Virus record (IMG/VR): IMGVR_UViG_3300030390_002222
Coordinates: 1-42,930 of that record
Reading direction: 5' to 3' (one strand)
Length of the DNA stretch: 42,930 nt
Source: a virus
A program made the position numbers and the translations under genes. Positions 34,382 through 42,051 of the stretch are shown here, in pieces (the stretch's first letter is position 1; each line of letters opens with the position of its first letter). Under the pieces are notes generated by a model. It made no database searches. It was not told where the DNA came from and was given only the letters and a program-made list of their open reading frames with translations.

Positions 34382-35596
34382 TTAACTTTGTCCAAAATTC
34401 TTTGGTTTTCTAGGCTTACCTACTCTACCTATTAGTTGATCTGCAGCCTGTTCATAAGACAACATCTTATTCTTTTCTTCAGCCTTTGGCATCTCTAAAA
34501 ATCTATTCGTGGCCCCATCAAATAAAAAATGATGATATTTATTTGGCGCACCGAATCTATTTTTTAAAATTTTAATAGCTCTGAAAGTATCTCTGAACCT
34601 TCTAATATCATAACCATGATAATCTTCAAATCCATAACGGTCTGGTGAGTAAACTCCAATTATAACTTTAGCATCTCTTTGTATTTCTTTATTGTTAGCA
34701 AATGCAGCTAGGGATGGCTCAGTTTTCTTCTGAATGCTCTCTCCCTTATTTGTAAACTGCTCTTTCTCACTAGATTGTTCTTGTTGTATGACATTTACAA
34801 CAGCCCAATTCCAATGTTTAGTAAGTTGCTTTAACGCATAATTTGTACTCCAATGTGCCATTGTCTGATGTTGATTCATCATATTTCCAGTGTCTTTAAC
34901 CTTTTCAGGTGTAAGTAAACTCATATGATCAACTATCACAATTGTTATTGCATTTTTATCACTAGGAATATAGTGACTATATACTTTAGTAATCTCTTTC
35001 TTAGTATATGAATTACCGTTTTCATCAATTTTATTTTTGATGAACTCCCTATCTTCATATATATGCGTTCCATTTTTATCAGCATAATCTCTACAGTATT
35101 TATAAATGCCTGTTGGATTATATACTGAATCAATGATCTCTACTCTTTCCAATAAAGCCTCAACATCATCTATATGTAATTCGATAAGATCCATTGAACT
35201 CTGATCAAGAGAATTCTCTCTATAACCCTGCAGTGTTAACAAATCCATCCTGATATTACATCTTGATGATATGAAATTACATATCATAGTGTCAATAAAC
35301 TCTTGCTTAGACTCCTCTAATGCAAAATAGAATATCTTTAAATTAAGATTATTTTTCAATGCATATTCCAAAGGCTCTCTAACTGCAAAAGCTTTTGTTA
35401 CTTGAGTTTTACCTACACCTGAACCAGCTGTAATCATTGTTATCATACCTGGAACTATTCCTGGTATTGATGTGGAAAACTTTGGATAGTTTACAAAGGG
35501 TACACAAAATATTTGACCTGAATCTTTATCAGATTTAATCTTCTTCAACCCCTCTAATCTTTCTCTTACTTTTCCAATAATTTTTGGCTCATCCAT
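34382..35596 (-). CDS. DnaB-like replicative helicase (RecA-like domain only)
   Basis: A 404-residue protein. Walker A is GSGVGKT (about residues 58-64) and Walker B is ITIVIVDHMSLL. The His/Gln motif is VVNVIQQEQ, and RAIKILKNRFG resembles the C-terminal DnaB motif. The usual N-terminal DnaB domain is absent, as in many phage helicases, so the C-terminal hexameric ATPase stands alone and may need a separate loader. The ATG at 35596 overlaps the upstream stop by eight bases. A longer frame adds 17 residues that overlap the neighbour. Confidence 0.9.
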   Translation of the reverse strand: MDEPKIIGKVRERLEGLKKIKSDKDSGQIFCVPFVNYPKFSTSIPGIVPGMITMITAGSGVGKTQVTKAFAVREPLEYALKNNLNLKIFYFALEESKQEFIDTMICNFISSRCNIRMDLLTLQGYRENSLDQSSMDLIELHIDDVEALLERVEIIDSVYNPTGIYKYCRDYADKNGTHIYEDREFIKNKIDENGNSYTKKEITKVYSHYIPSDKNAITIVIVDHMSLLTPEKVKDTGNMMNQHQTMAHWSTNYALKQLTKHWNWAVVNVIQQEQSSEKEQFTNKGESIQKKTEPSLAAFANNKEIQRDAKVIIGVYSPDRYGFEDYHGYDIRRFRDTFRAIKILKNRFGAPNKYHHFLFDGATNRFLEMPKAEEKNKMLSYEQAADQLIGRVGKPRKPKNFGQS

Positions 35597-35873
35597 TGAA
35601 ATCATCCTCCTCTCTGTAATGAAGTCCTTCATTGCCATTTTGGCCAATCATCTTCATTCTGTGTTCAGAAACCTCTTCATCCCAAGCAATTATACCGGAT
35701 CCAAAAATAGTCTTCTTTTTATTATTTTTGTATTCCAAATTAGAATCAGGTGGTTTTTGACCAACTTCAGTAATTTCACACTCATGACCATCAGCCCATC
35801 TAGGGCTTGTAGGAGGGTCTTCTCCTGTTGTACTATAATTAGTACAACATGTTTTACATTTAAATTTTTTCAT
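35589..35873 (-). CDS. Small zinc-ribbon-like protein, 94 aa
   Basis: The N-terminus KFKCKTCCTNYS plus GHEC give a Cys/His set that could bind zinc. The rest is polar and acidic (EEVSEHRMKMIGQNG, EEDDFNG). A 9-bp inverted repeat (35826-35834 with 35841-35849) lies inside its 5' coding region. Coupled to the DnaB-like helicase by an eight-base overlap, so a replication accessory role is plausible. Confidence 0.65.
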   Translation of the reverse strand: MKKFKCKTCCTNYSTTGEDPPTSPRWADGHECEITEVGQKPPDSNLEYKNNKKKTIFGSGIIAWDEEVSEHRMKMIGQNGNEGLHYREEDDFNG

Positions 35874-35923
35874 AAACTATTTAGATTTAATTAATTTTAA
35901 TGCTTCTTGTAGTTCTTTCATAA

Positions 35924-36475
35924 TTACATGTAATCTTCATTTTCGTAATGGTTCTGAGGTTTCTCCTCATCTACCAAATAAGAGTATTTTTCATGATACC
36001 CTTCATTCAACCATCTTGAAGCTTCAACCATATATTCAAGATCACCTGACTTGGTCTTATCTTTAATTTCTAGTTCAAGCACTTTAATAGCTAGTTTTTG
36101 CTTTTCAATATCTTTCTTAAATATAGACAACCATTTCTTTTTTAATCTCTTACCTAGTATAGTGTCAGCACTTGCAGGAGATAACGCTCTCTTGCCTCCA
36201 TGCCTTTTCTTAACCATTGTGGGATATTTTTCAATCCAATTGATAAAATAGTCTTCATCTTCTGCAAAAAATACAGTAGATTTATCTCTAAGAAATATAT
36301 CGTTGTCAGACAACTTAATGAATCCTTTTCTCTCTAATGCTACTAATGAATTCAATCCGCTGTCAATCAAGCCAGATATTGGATATCTATTATTAATATT
36401 ATAGAGTAACAAGTATTCATTTATTGACAATCCGTTCTTAACAATATCATCAATTGGTATTGTTATATCATCCAT
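35924..36475 (-). CDS. Possible replication accessory / helicase-loading protein, 183 aa
   Basis: The first 70 residues (NEYLLLYNINN, ISGLIDSGLNSLVALERKGFI) look like a winged-helix fold. The second half is helical and basic, then acidic (KKKWLSIFKKDIEKQKLAIKVL, MVEASRWLNEGYHEKYS), with an architecture recalling phage replication initiators or helicase loaders. It sits next to the DnaB-like helicase and overlaps the 96-aa gene by eight bases. Function is inferred from layout and position only. Confidence 0.6.
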   Translation of the reverse strand: MDDITIPIDDIVKNGLSINEYLLLYNINNRYPISGLIDSGLNSLVALERKGFIKLSDNDIFLRDKSTVFFAEDEDYFINWIEKYPTMVKKRHGGKRALSPASADTILGKRLKKKWLSIFKKDIEKQKLAIKVLELEIKDKTKSGDLEYMVEASRWLNEGYHEKYSYLVDEEKPQNHYENEDYM

Positions 36476-36758
36476 GCTTCTGTCTATAACTAAATGCTTG
36501 AGTTATCGCTTCTAGAATAGTAGATCCATAAAATGGTTTTAGCTCATCTGTTATAGGTTTATCCTCAACGGTGTGGCGATCAGTTCTTGAATCAATAAGC
36601 ATAAATCTTTGTTTGTCATCCTCAAAGCATGTGGTTGATATTGAATACGTAGGATCATAAGAATCAGCATTTCTACCGTGCTTTGTAAAATCCTTATTCA
36701 AAATAGCCAACATTTCGTCAACACTATAAGTTTTTTTGACTCTTCTTTTTAAGCCCAT
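36468..36758 (-). CDS. Hypothetical protein, 96 aa
   Basis: Not recognised. Starts with a basic segment (GLKRRVKKTYSVDEM), followed by a mixed alpha/beta stretch (CFEDDKQRFMLIDSRTDR). It overlaps the SF2 helicase at its 5' end by ten bases and the next gene at its 3' end by eight bases, so it is tightly coupled to the replication genes on both sides. Confidence 0.6.
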   Translation of the reverse strand: MGLKRRVKKTYSVDEMLAILNKDFTKHGRNADSYDPTYSISTTCFEDDKQRFMLIDSRTDRHTVEDKPITDELKPFYGSTILEAITQAFSYRQKHG

Positions 36759-38005
36759 GTTATATATTTTTTATTAAAATTATCCATTGATTTATTGAAG
36801 TACACCATATCCTGAGTGTCTTGAACTACAAGTAAATGCATTTCAGGAAATTCATATCTAAGGCATCTTCCTAACATTTGAAAAAAGGAACCAATCTTGC
36901 TATCTAATTGTGTGATTATTCCTTTCTCAATCTGAGTAAGGTTTACACCTTCTCTTAACATCTTTACTGCAAAAAGTTCGTTACACTCTAATCTATTAAA
37001 ACAATCAATTAACTCATCGTTAACATCATTGTTGTTATTAGAGTGTACAGAACTACCTGATCCTATATCCTCAACCTGCTTAATAGATCCTGTAAAGCAG
37101 ATAAATCTAGACTTACTAATTCTAAACTCTTCTACTAGGTCTTTAACTTTTTGAGTCTTAACTTCAGCTAAGAATTTCTTCCTAGTTGAGGCTATATTAA
37201 GATACTTATTTCTACAACCTGTCCTAATTGGAAAAGGGATGGTCAAGTCTTGACTTAGATCATAATAATAAGACATTTGCTTAGTTAAAGCATCATAATG
37301 CTCCTGCTCTGTACCCTGACATATTACACTAAAATCTTTAGGTGTATTCTTCATGGTCATATACATCATCTTGTGACTACATCTTACAACCCTACCTTTA
37401 ATTTCACCTTTAGATTTCCTTGCCATAAACTCCCATAGCTTACCATTAACGATACTTTTATTTAATTGTATCTTATGGACTATAAGTTCTGGCTCAGGTA
37501 GTAATTTAAGCTCAAATGCTCTATTCAGCGGGATTATATCATAATGAACTTTTTTACATAGCGTATTCATTAATACCTTCTTATCGTCGGGAATAGTAGC
37601 AGATAGAAATATTATCCTGGTGCCTTTTTTAAGTATATTTCTTAATGCTTTTATCCTTAATGGAGTTAGAGCATGACATTCATCTAATAACACAAAATCA
37701 GCCTTCTTTTTTTGATTCTTAAGAGATGCATATAATATACTTTTCATTGATTTACTAACTTGAACCATATTGTGCTTCTCAATCTCTTTTTTCCAGCTCT
37801 TTTTATGTGTGCTCTCCTTGCATATAAGATATCCTACTGCTTCAGGATTCTCTTCTAAAAATCCTTCTACAATCTTTAATGCTCCAAGTGTCTTGCCAGT
37901 TCCCGTTGACCATTCAAGGCACAAGAATCTATGCTTCTTACTTAAACTTAGAGCATTAGATTGTATTTTGTCTTTAGGACTGACCACTACCTTTTCTACT
38001 ATCAA
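36749..38005 (-). CDS. Superfamily 2 DEAD/DEAH-type helicase
   Basis: A 418-residue SF2 helicase. Motif I is STGTGKT (residues 33-39), motif II is DECH (108-111) and motif III is SAT (135-137). In the second RecA-like domain, MLREGVNL is motif V and FQMLGRCLRYE is motif VI with its arginine fingers. It would remodel branched DNA or DNA-protein complexes during replication. The ATG chosen overlaps the upstream gene by 32 bases; a GTG seven codons downstream is an alternative. Confidence 0.9.
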   Translation of the reverse strand: MIVEKVVVSPKDKIQSNALSLSKKHRFLCLEWSTGTGKTLGALKIVEGFLEENPEAVGYLICKESTHKKSWKKEIEKHNMVQVSKSMKSILYASLKNQKKKADFVLLDECHALTPLRIKALRNILKKGTRIIFLSATIPDDKKVLMNTLCKKVHYDIIPLNRAFELKLLPEPELIVHKIQLNKSIVNGKLWEFMARKSKGEIKGRVVRCSHKMMYMTMKNTPKDFSVICQGTEQEHYDALTKQMSYYYDLSQDLTIPFPIRTGCRNKYLNIASTRKKFLAEVKTQKVKDLVEEFRISKSRFICFTGSIKQVEDIGSGSSVHSNNNNDVNDELIDCFNRLECNELFAVKMLREGVNLTQIEKGIITQLDSKIGSFFQMLGRCLRYEFPEMHLLVVQDTQDMVYFNKSMDNFNKKYITWA

Positions 38006-38432
38006 TCATTCTTTCTATCATTTCTTGGATATCTTTATCTGTTAACGAATTAATTTCATCAAGACTCATTGAAAATCCAGCAATAGTACCGTCAGGTAAT
38101 TTAAATTCTTCCAAAACATTTTTATCAACATTGTCGCTTGATTTTTTATTTATATCTAATACATTAGTAAAAGAATTAGATTTAACTTTATTAGAAGCTT
38201 CATGTAAGATTTTAGCAAATCCCTTATCTTGTTTTGCAGTAACAACCAATAGTTTTTCTAAATCTCTTGAATCACCTGCTACAAACGAAACTCCATCTAA
38301 TTTGTCTGATGAAAGAAATATAGTAGAAACTTTATCATTCTTTTTAGAGATTTTCTTAAGTTTAACTACAGTTTTCTCAATAAGTGCTTTAGTTTTTTTT
38401 TGTGTGTACTTTTTGTCTTTATTCTTGCTCAT
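37974..38432 (-). CDS. Hypothetical Lys-rich protein, 152 aa
   Basis: Not recognised. A basic N-terminus (KNKDKKYTQKKTKALIEK) is followed by a more acidic C-terminal half with an Asp/Glu-rich helical end (LTDKDIQEMIERMID). It overlaps the upstream gene stop (TAATG) and the SF2 helicase start. Probably soluble. No motif was found. Confidence 0.6.
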   Translation of the reverse strand: MSKNKDKKYTQKKTKALIEKTVVKLKKISKKNDKVSTIFLSSDKLDGVSFVAGDSRDLEKLLVVTAKQDKGFAKILHEASNKVKSNSFTNVLDINKKSSDNVDKNVLEEFKLPDGTIAGFSMSLDEINSLTDKDIQEMIERMIDSRKGSGQS

Positions 38433-38875
38433 TATTTTACGTCTTTTAAAAATGAAAAATCCAAGTAAGGTTTCTCCTCACCTGGCAATTGAAATTTGTT
38501 TATGAAGTCTGTAATTTCATTTGACCTCATTATTTGGTCACCAAACAATCTAATGACTTCCTTTTTTCCTTTAATCTTTAAACCTTCAATAAGTTTTTTT
38601 GTTAATTCAAAAGGAATATCGCCAGATTCAGCTTTAATACTTTCTATATTATCATCAATCTTATTGTCGAATTCAATAGAACTTTTGATAACTCCAATCA
38701 TTTTATCATATTCTTCATTCACTACTTTTAATACTGCTTCGAATTCTTTTTTTGTTACTGACTTTTTAAAGTCTTTAAATGCTACTTTTTCTTTTACTAA
38801 TACTTCTTTAGCTGTTTTTTTTTTAACTGCTACTTTTTTTGATTTAGAGTCTTTAGACTTATTTTCTTTTGCCAT
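38432..38875 (-). CDS. Hypothetical protein with Lys-rich N-terminal tail, 147 aa
   Basis: The first 35 residues are mainly Lys with Ser, Ala and Val (KSKDSKSKKVAVKKKTAK), a histone-tail-like composition that could bind DNA. The rest is helical and mixed in charge (FDNKIDDNIESIKAESGD). No family was recognised. The ATG has an A/T-rich leader and the stop overlaps the next gene by one base (TAATG). Confidence 0.6.
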   Translation of the reverse strand: MAKENKSKDSKSKKVAVKKKTAKEVLVKEKVAFKDFKKSVTKKEFEAVLKVVNEEYDKMIGVIKSSIEFDNKIDDNIESIKAESGDIPFELTKKLIEGLKIKGKKEVIRLFGDQIMRSNEITDFINKFQLPGEEKPYLDFSFLKDVK

Positions 38876-38882
38876 ATTATAA

Positions 38883-39125
38883 TTATTTAAGGTTATACAC
38901 TTGTCTATAAATTAATTCTATTTCTAACAATACTTTAAAATTATTTTTCCAATTTTCAGTTCTATTGATTTTATTCAATACATTCTTAATGTGGTTTGTA
39001 TCCATCTCTTTAATAGTCCTGTTCTTTCCAGTACTATCTATATAAATGGTATTTCTTTTAGATGAATGATCTAGGAAAAGTGAACTATCTTCATTCCACT
39101 TAAAATCTTTTCTTTTGGGTAACAT
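38883..39125 (-). CDS. Hypothetical basic protein, 80 aa
   Basis: Not recognised. A small basic protein (KRKDFKWNEDSSLFL, HIKNVLNKINRTENWKNN). The C-terminal half looks helical. It starts one base after the winged-helix gene's stop and ends seven bases before the next gene, so it belongs to the same operon. Confidence 0.6.
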   Translation of the reverse strand: MLPKRKDFKWNEDSSLFLDHSSKRNTIYIDSTGKNRTIKEMDTNHIKNVLNKINRTENWKNNFKVLLEIELIYRQVYNLK

Positions 39126-39126
39126 A

Positions 39127-39525
39127 TTATTCTTTTAATTTAATCAATATGTCCTTACTTATAGAATTCCATCCTCTTATATCCATTCCAGCTATTAAAT
39201 AATTAATAACTTTGTTGATATTTCTTGGTTTACCTATCTTCTTTTTGTGTTTAACAGGCATATTCCCTGTTAAATCCCATTCAATAACATTTCTACCTGT
39301 TACTGAGCACTTCCTTGAGCCAACCTCATAAATCACATTCATATCTCTTAGTTCAGTGAATCTAGATCCAATTCCAAAAGAACTTGTGTTGATAGCTGAA
39401 ATTGCCTCAGATGTTGTGCATGGACATGTCTTTGATATTGCCTCTAAAACTTCTAACCTTCTTTTAGATACTAAACCTGTTAATTTAATTTGATTAAAAC
39501 AATCTATTGATGTTTCTCTTGTCAT
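39127..39525 (-). CDS. Winged-helix DNA-binding protein, 132 aa
   Basis: Residues 18-75 (VSKRRLEVLEAI, TTSEAISAIN, RFTELRDMNVIYEVGSRKC) form a winged helix-turn-helix with a typical wing after TELR. The C-terminal half is basic (KHKKKIGKPRNINKV). The pattern fits small phage transcription or replication regulators. It lies in the operon with the SF2 helicase and may control early or replication genes. Regulation by it cannot be read from the sequence. Confidence 0.7.
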   Translation of the reverse strand: MTRETSIDCFNQIKLTGLVSKRRLEVLEAISKTCPCTTSEAISAINTSSFGIGSRFTELRDMNVIYEVGSRKCSVTGRNVIEWDLTGNMPVKHKKKIGKPRNINKVINYLIAGMDIRGWNSISKDILIKLKE

Positions 39526-39534
39526 GATTTTAAT

Positions 39535-39666
39535 TTAAAGGTTACAATAACATTTATCGCATTTTTTATTATCACATATGGTAAGTTTTACCTTACCATT
39601 ATTGTAATAATTATATATAACGCCATTACTATCTTTTATTTGCTTGTAAGGAAGTCTATTAATCAT
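39535..39666 (-). CDS. Small Cys-rich protein, 43 aa
   Basis: A 43-codon gene. The C-terminus CDNKKCDKCYC has four closely spaced cysteines, likely a zinc knuckle. A perfect 8-bp stem (39578-39585 with 39592-39599) lies within its coding sequence. It precedes the winged-helix gene by nine bases. The Cys cluster supports a real gene; no family was recognised. Confidence 0.6.
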   Translation of the reverse strand: MINRLPYKQIKDSNGVIYNYYNNGKVKLTICDNKKCDKCYCNL

Positions 39667-39702
39667 AATTAATAACTTTCTTTTCACCTTGTCTTGCTTT
39701 AT

Positions 39703-40170
39703 TTAATTTGTTGCTTTTATTATTTGAGACACTGTGTAAGTTCCTGTAGTTGTTCCGTCAGTATAATATTCAGATTGTCTTAATCTGATTTTTTCTACAA
39801 CCTTAGTTATTAAAGGACTATTAAAGTCTATCCTAAATAAAGAAGGCATAGAGTCTGAACAATCTATATCTGATAAATCATCACGCAATTCTATTTTAGT
39901 ACCATCTGTAAATTTAAATATAACGTAATTTCCAGATGCTCCGGAACAACCTAAGTCACTAGTTGATTTTATCTTTATGTAATAAAAATTATTTATCCTT
40001 AATGCCGATAATTTTAGTATGCCTGTACTTGTTTTTGCGACATTGTAATAGTTTGTAAACTTCTTTACGTCTCCTGTAAAATCATCTACTTCATTTTTCC
40101 ATAATTTTTGGCCACTCATTGATACTGTTGTCAATAATACTACTAATAATGTAAATAATACTTTTTTCAT
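39703..40170 (-). CDS. Secreted or periplasmic protein with signal peptide, 155 aa
   Basis: Residues 1-20 (KKVLFTLLVVLLTTVSMSG) are a signal peptide, probably cut after Ser-Gly. The mature part is beta-rich with two cysteines that could form a disulfide (CSGASG, DIDCSDSM). An ATG nine codons further upstream is less likely because it adds a charged stretch before the signal. No domain was recognised. With the lipoprotein next to it, it forms an exported pair that may change the host envelope. Confidence 0.75.
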   Translation of the reverse strand: MKKVLFTLLVVLLTTVSMSGQKLWKNEVDDFTGDVKKFTNYYNVAKTSTGILKLSALRINNFYYIKIKSTSDLGCSGASGNYVIFKFTDGTKIELRDDLSDIDCSDSMPSLFRIDFNSPLITKVVEKIRLRQSEYYTDGTTTGTYTVSQIIKATN

Positions 40171-40235
40171 CTTTATTTGTTTTTTAATTAACACTGTTTT
40201 TACTATTATACTATTTTGTTACTTTTTGTTACTAA

Positions 40236-40634
40236 TTATATCTTTCTAAATGTTTCAAAAGCTACTCCATCAATGTAATTTACTTTAATATCTCCATTAC
40301 TTAAAGGTTCTATTATATATTGAAGTTCATCATTTTGAAACATCTCATCTCCAATTATCTCCCCAACCTCTTCATCGTAAGGTACATTATAATTTGGACA
40401 CTCACATGCGTTATATATCCAAGTCCATACTCCATCTTCAATTACCAATCCAACCTCTACTTGACTACCATCTGTAGCTTGTGGATACAATACATAATAA
40501 CCATTATCTTGTTTCACACTATATGAAACTCTTTTATAATCTCCATCGAGCTGTCCAACTCCTAAGTTATCATCTTGCTCACAACTTGTCAACCCTAAAG
40601 TCAACAATAATACTAGTAATAATACTTTCTTCAT
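40236..40634 (-). CDS. Lipoprotein, possible surface-exposed, 132 aa
   Basis: Residues 1-17 are a signal peptide with lipobox GLTSC, so C18 should be lipidated. The residues after it (CEQDDN) are acidic, and acidic residues just after the lipid-bearing Cys act as surface-export signals in Bacteroidota. The mature part is beta-rich, with two neighbouring cysteines (ACECPN). Phage-encoded surface lipoproteins often block superinfecting phages, which is a plausible but untested role here. Confidence 0.75.
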   Translation of the reverse strand: MKKVLLLVLLLTLGLTSCEQDDNLGVGQLDGDYKRVSYSVKQDNGYYVLYPQATDGSQVEVGLVIEDGVWTWIYNACECPNYNVPYDEEVGEIIGDEMFQNDELQYIIEPLSNGDIKVNYIDGVAFETFRKI

Positions 40635-40667
40635 ACTTAATTGTTTATTTGTTTTGCTTACCTATTT

Positions 40668-41083
40668 GTAGAGTTGTCAGCTTAATTCTCTTTTGTTTAA
40701 ATAAGATAATAGCCGGCTTTATCTCCCACTTAACATGCGGGACACACACAGTCGGCGTTTATACTGTTGGCTTTAATTATCTTATAGTTTTGAGCACCTT
40801 GGTAGGCTTTAAGCCTTACGAGCACTCTACTGTTACTCGGTGAGCCTATTAGGCGTTAAGTAACAAGAATGTAAATGAACCACCATATAAAAAGCAACTT
40901 CAAAATATGAAGACTTGATATGATGAGTCATTAAAACTTGTGACATGTTATTCTGTGGGACGGCAATTCGGGAATTCCTACTTTTGCAACCACAGCACAT
41001 CACATAGATTAAAGTATTAATAAAAGCTATAAACTACTATAGATTGCGCACATTTAATGTGTATCACTCTCTATATTATATAG
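40668..41083. ncRNA. Candidate structured noncoding RNA
   Basis: This 500-base gap between coding genes is visibly richer in G and C than its AT-rich flanks and is dense in stems. GTAGAGT (40668-40674) pairs with ACTCTAC (40824-40830). TAAGATAATAGCC (40702-40714) pairs with GGCT plus ATTATCTTA (40769-40784). There is a 7-bp hairpin at 40802-40819, and TGTTACT (40831-40837) pairs with AGTAACA (40859-40865) around a GCCT/AGGC hairpin. Further stems are at 40898-40912, 40953-40995 (CTGTGG/CCACAG), 41027-41042, 41049-41061 and 41071-41083. Strand and boundaries are uncertain. No tRNA or known RNA family was recognised. Confidence 0.6.
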
Positions 41084-41145
41084 TCACTAAATCTATAAAT
41101 ATTCTCCCCCTACGGCAATTGTTTTATTTATATTAATACCAATTT

Positions 41146-41448
41146 TTAAATGATTAATCTTTTATTTTTTCTCCTAAATAAAGATGAAGCTCTCTTTTTA
41201 TACATCTTTCTTTTAGACTTTATACAACCTCTAGATTTTAGAGTTATTCCAGAATATCCATTTTCAAACCTGTAATAGATGTTGTTAGCTTTTTTAACAT
41301 CTTCATCTGATATAACAAAATCTGTTAAATGCAACCTATTTGGTTTGATTAATCTTGATTCAGGCTTTAGGTCATCACTACACAACACTATATATTTACT
41401 AGCATTAAACTTAGGAAGCCCATAGTAAGCATATTTTCTAAAAACCAT
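41146..41448 (-). CDS. Hypothetical basic protein, 100 aa
   Basis: Not recognised. A basic protein with a short N-terminal domain (KYAYYGLPKFNASKYIVLCSDDL). The C-terminal tail is strongly Lys/Arg-rich (KSKRKMYKKRASSLFRRK), suggesting nucleic-acid binding. It overlaps the upstream DnaA-domain-IV-like gene by one base, and the candidate RNA lies directly downstream. Confidence 0.6.
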   Translation of the reverse strand: MVFRKYAYYGLPKFNASKYIVLCSDDLKPESRLIKPNRLHLTDFVISDEDVKKANNIYYRFENGYSGITLKSRGCIKSKRKMYKKRASSLFRRKNKRLII

Positions 41449-41879
41449 TATGACATGATTGATTGCTCTATTTTAAGATTGCGAATAAATGGTTTAAATA
41501 TCTTGTTATCAAAATATTTAATATCTTTTCTACTTAATCCTAACAATGTATCTATCATTGACGCAGTCGATGGGTTTTTGTCAATACCATTTACTGAATT
41601 GTATATCTGTATTGGTAATTGAAAATATTCTACACATTTATTGTATATCCTAAGATCAATTGGAGTTATTTGATTGAATGTATTACGATGAAATATACAA
41701 ATATCGTGTTTAATCCAATCATACTCTTTTTTTATTTCAGCGTGAGTAAATCCATAGTCAACAAGTATAGTTATTAATACTTTCCTTGCATAAACTATTT
41801 TTCTTTTTCTAGACTTTTTTAACACATCAAAACCATACACTGAATCTAAGTGTGTTTTAATTAAATTTATTGTTATCAT
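41448..41879 (-). CDS. DnaA domain IV-like DNA-binding protein, 143 aa
   Basis: Residues 22-66 contain KSRKRKIVYARKVLITIL and EIKKEYDWIKHDICIFHR. This matches the layout of bacterial DnaA domain IV: Arg-x-x-x-Val-x-Ala-Arg on the basic helix, then the DnaA signature region ending in a His. The AAA+ part of DnaA is absent, so the protein may bind DnaA-box-like sites or interfere with host initiation. Its start overlaps the 43-aa gene by four bases. Confidence 0.65.
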   Translation of the reverse strand: MITINLIKTHLDSVYGFDVLKKSRKRKIVYARKVLITILVDYGFTHAEIKKEYDWIKHDICIFHRNTFNQITPIDLRIYNKCVEYFQLPIQIYNSVNGIDKNPSTASMIDTLLGLSRKDIKYFDNKIFKPFIRNLKIEQSIMS

Positions 41880-42007
41880 TTAGCTATTGTTTTATAGATA
41901 AAATCATCTAGTTCTTCTCCACTGTTACTACCTTTTTTTATTAACTCTACCTCATCTTCATTAAACTGAAAAAAAGGCACTGTATGATGCACTAATGTTG
42001 TTATCAT
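41876..42007 (-). CDS. Small acidic protein, 43 aa
   Basis: A 43-codon gene rich in Glu and Asp in its centre (FNEDEVELIKKGSNSGEELDD). Its stop overlaps the start of the DnaA-domain-IV-like gene (ATGA), strong evidence of translation and coupling. No family was recognised; an accessory to its neighbour is possible. Confidence 0.6.
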   Translation of the reverse strand: MITTLVHHTVPFFQFNEDEVELIKKGSNSGEELDDFIYKTIAK

Positions 42008-42051
42008 TTTTTTGTGATTTTAATGATTATTAATATTTATTTGCTTTAATA

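Noticed and set aside
35881-35922. A 14-codon frame (MKELQEALKLIKSK) between two genes
   Set aside because: It starts just after a stop codon and could be translated, but is too short to support without ribosome data.
40910-40935. A hammerhead-ribozyme-like string (TGATGAG...AAAAC)
   Set aside because: The core CTGATGA and GAAA elements are not both present and no flanking helices fit the hammerhead layout.
40668-41145. tRNA or group I intron in the stem-rich region
   Set aside because: No cloverleaf with a T-arm consensus and acceptor stem was found on either strand, and the region does not interrupt a gene.
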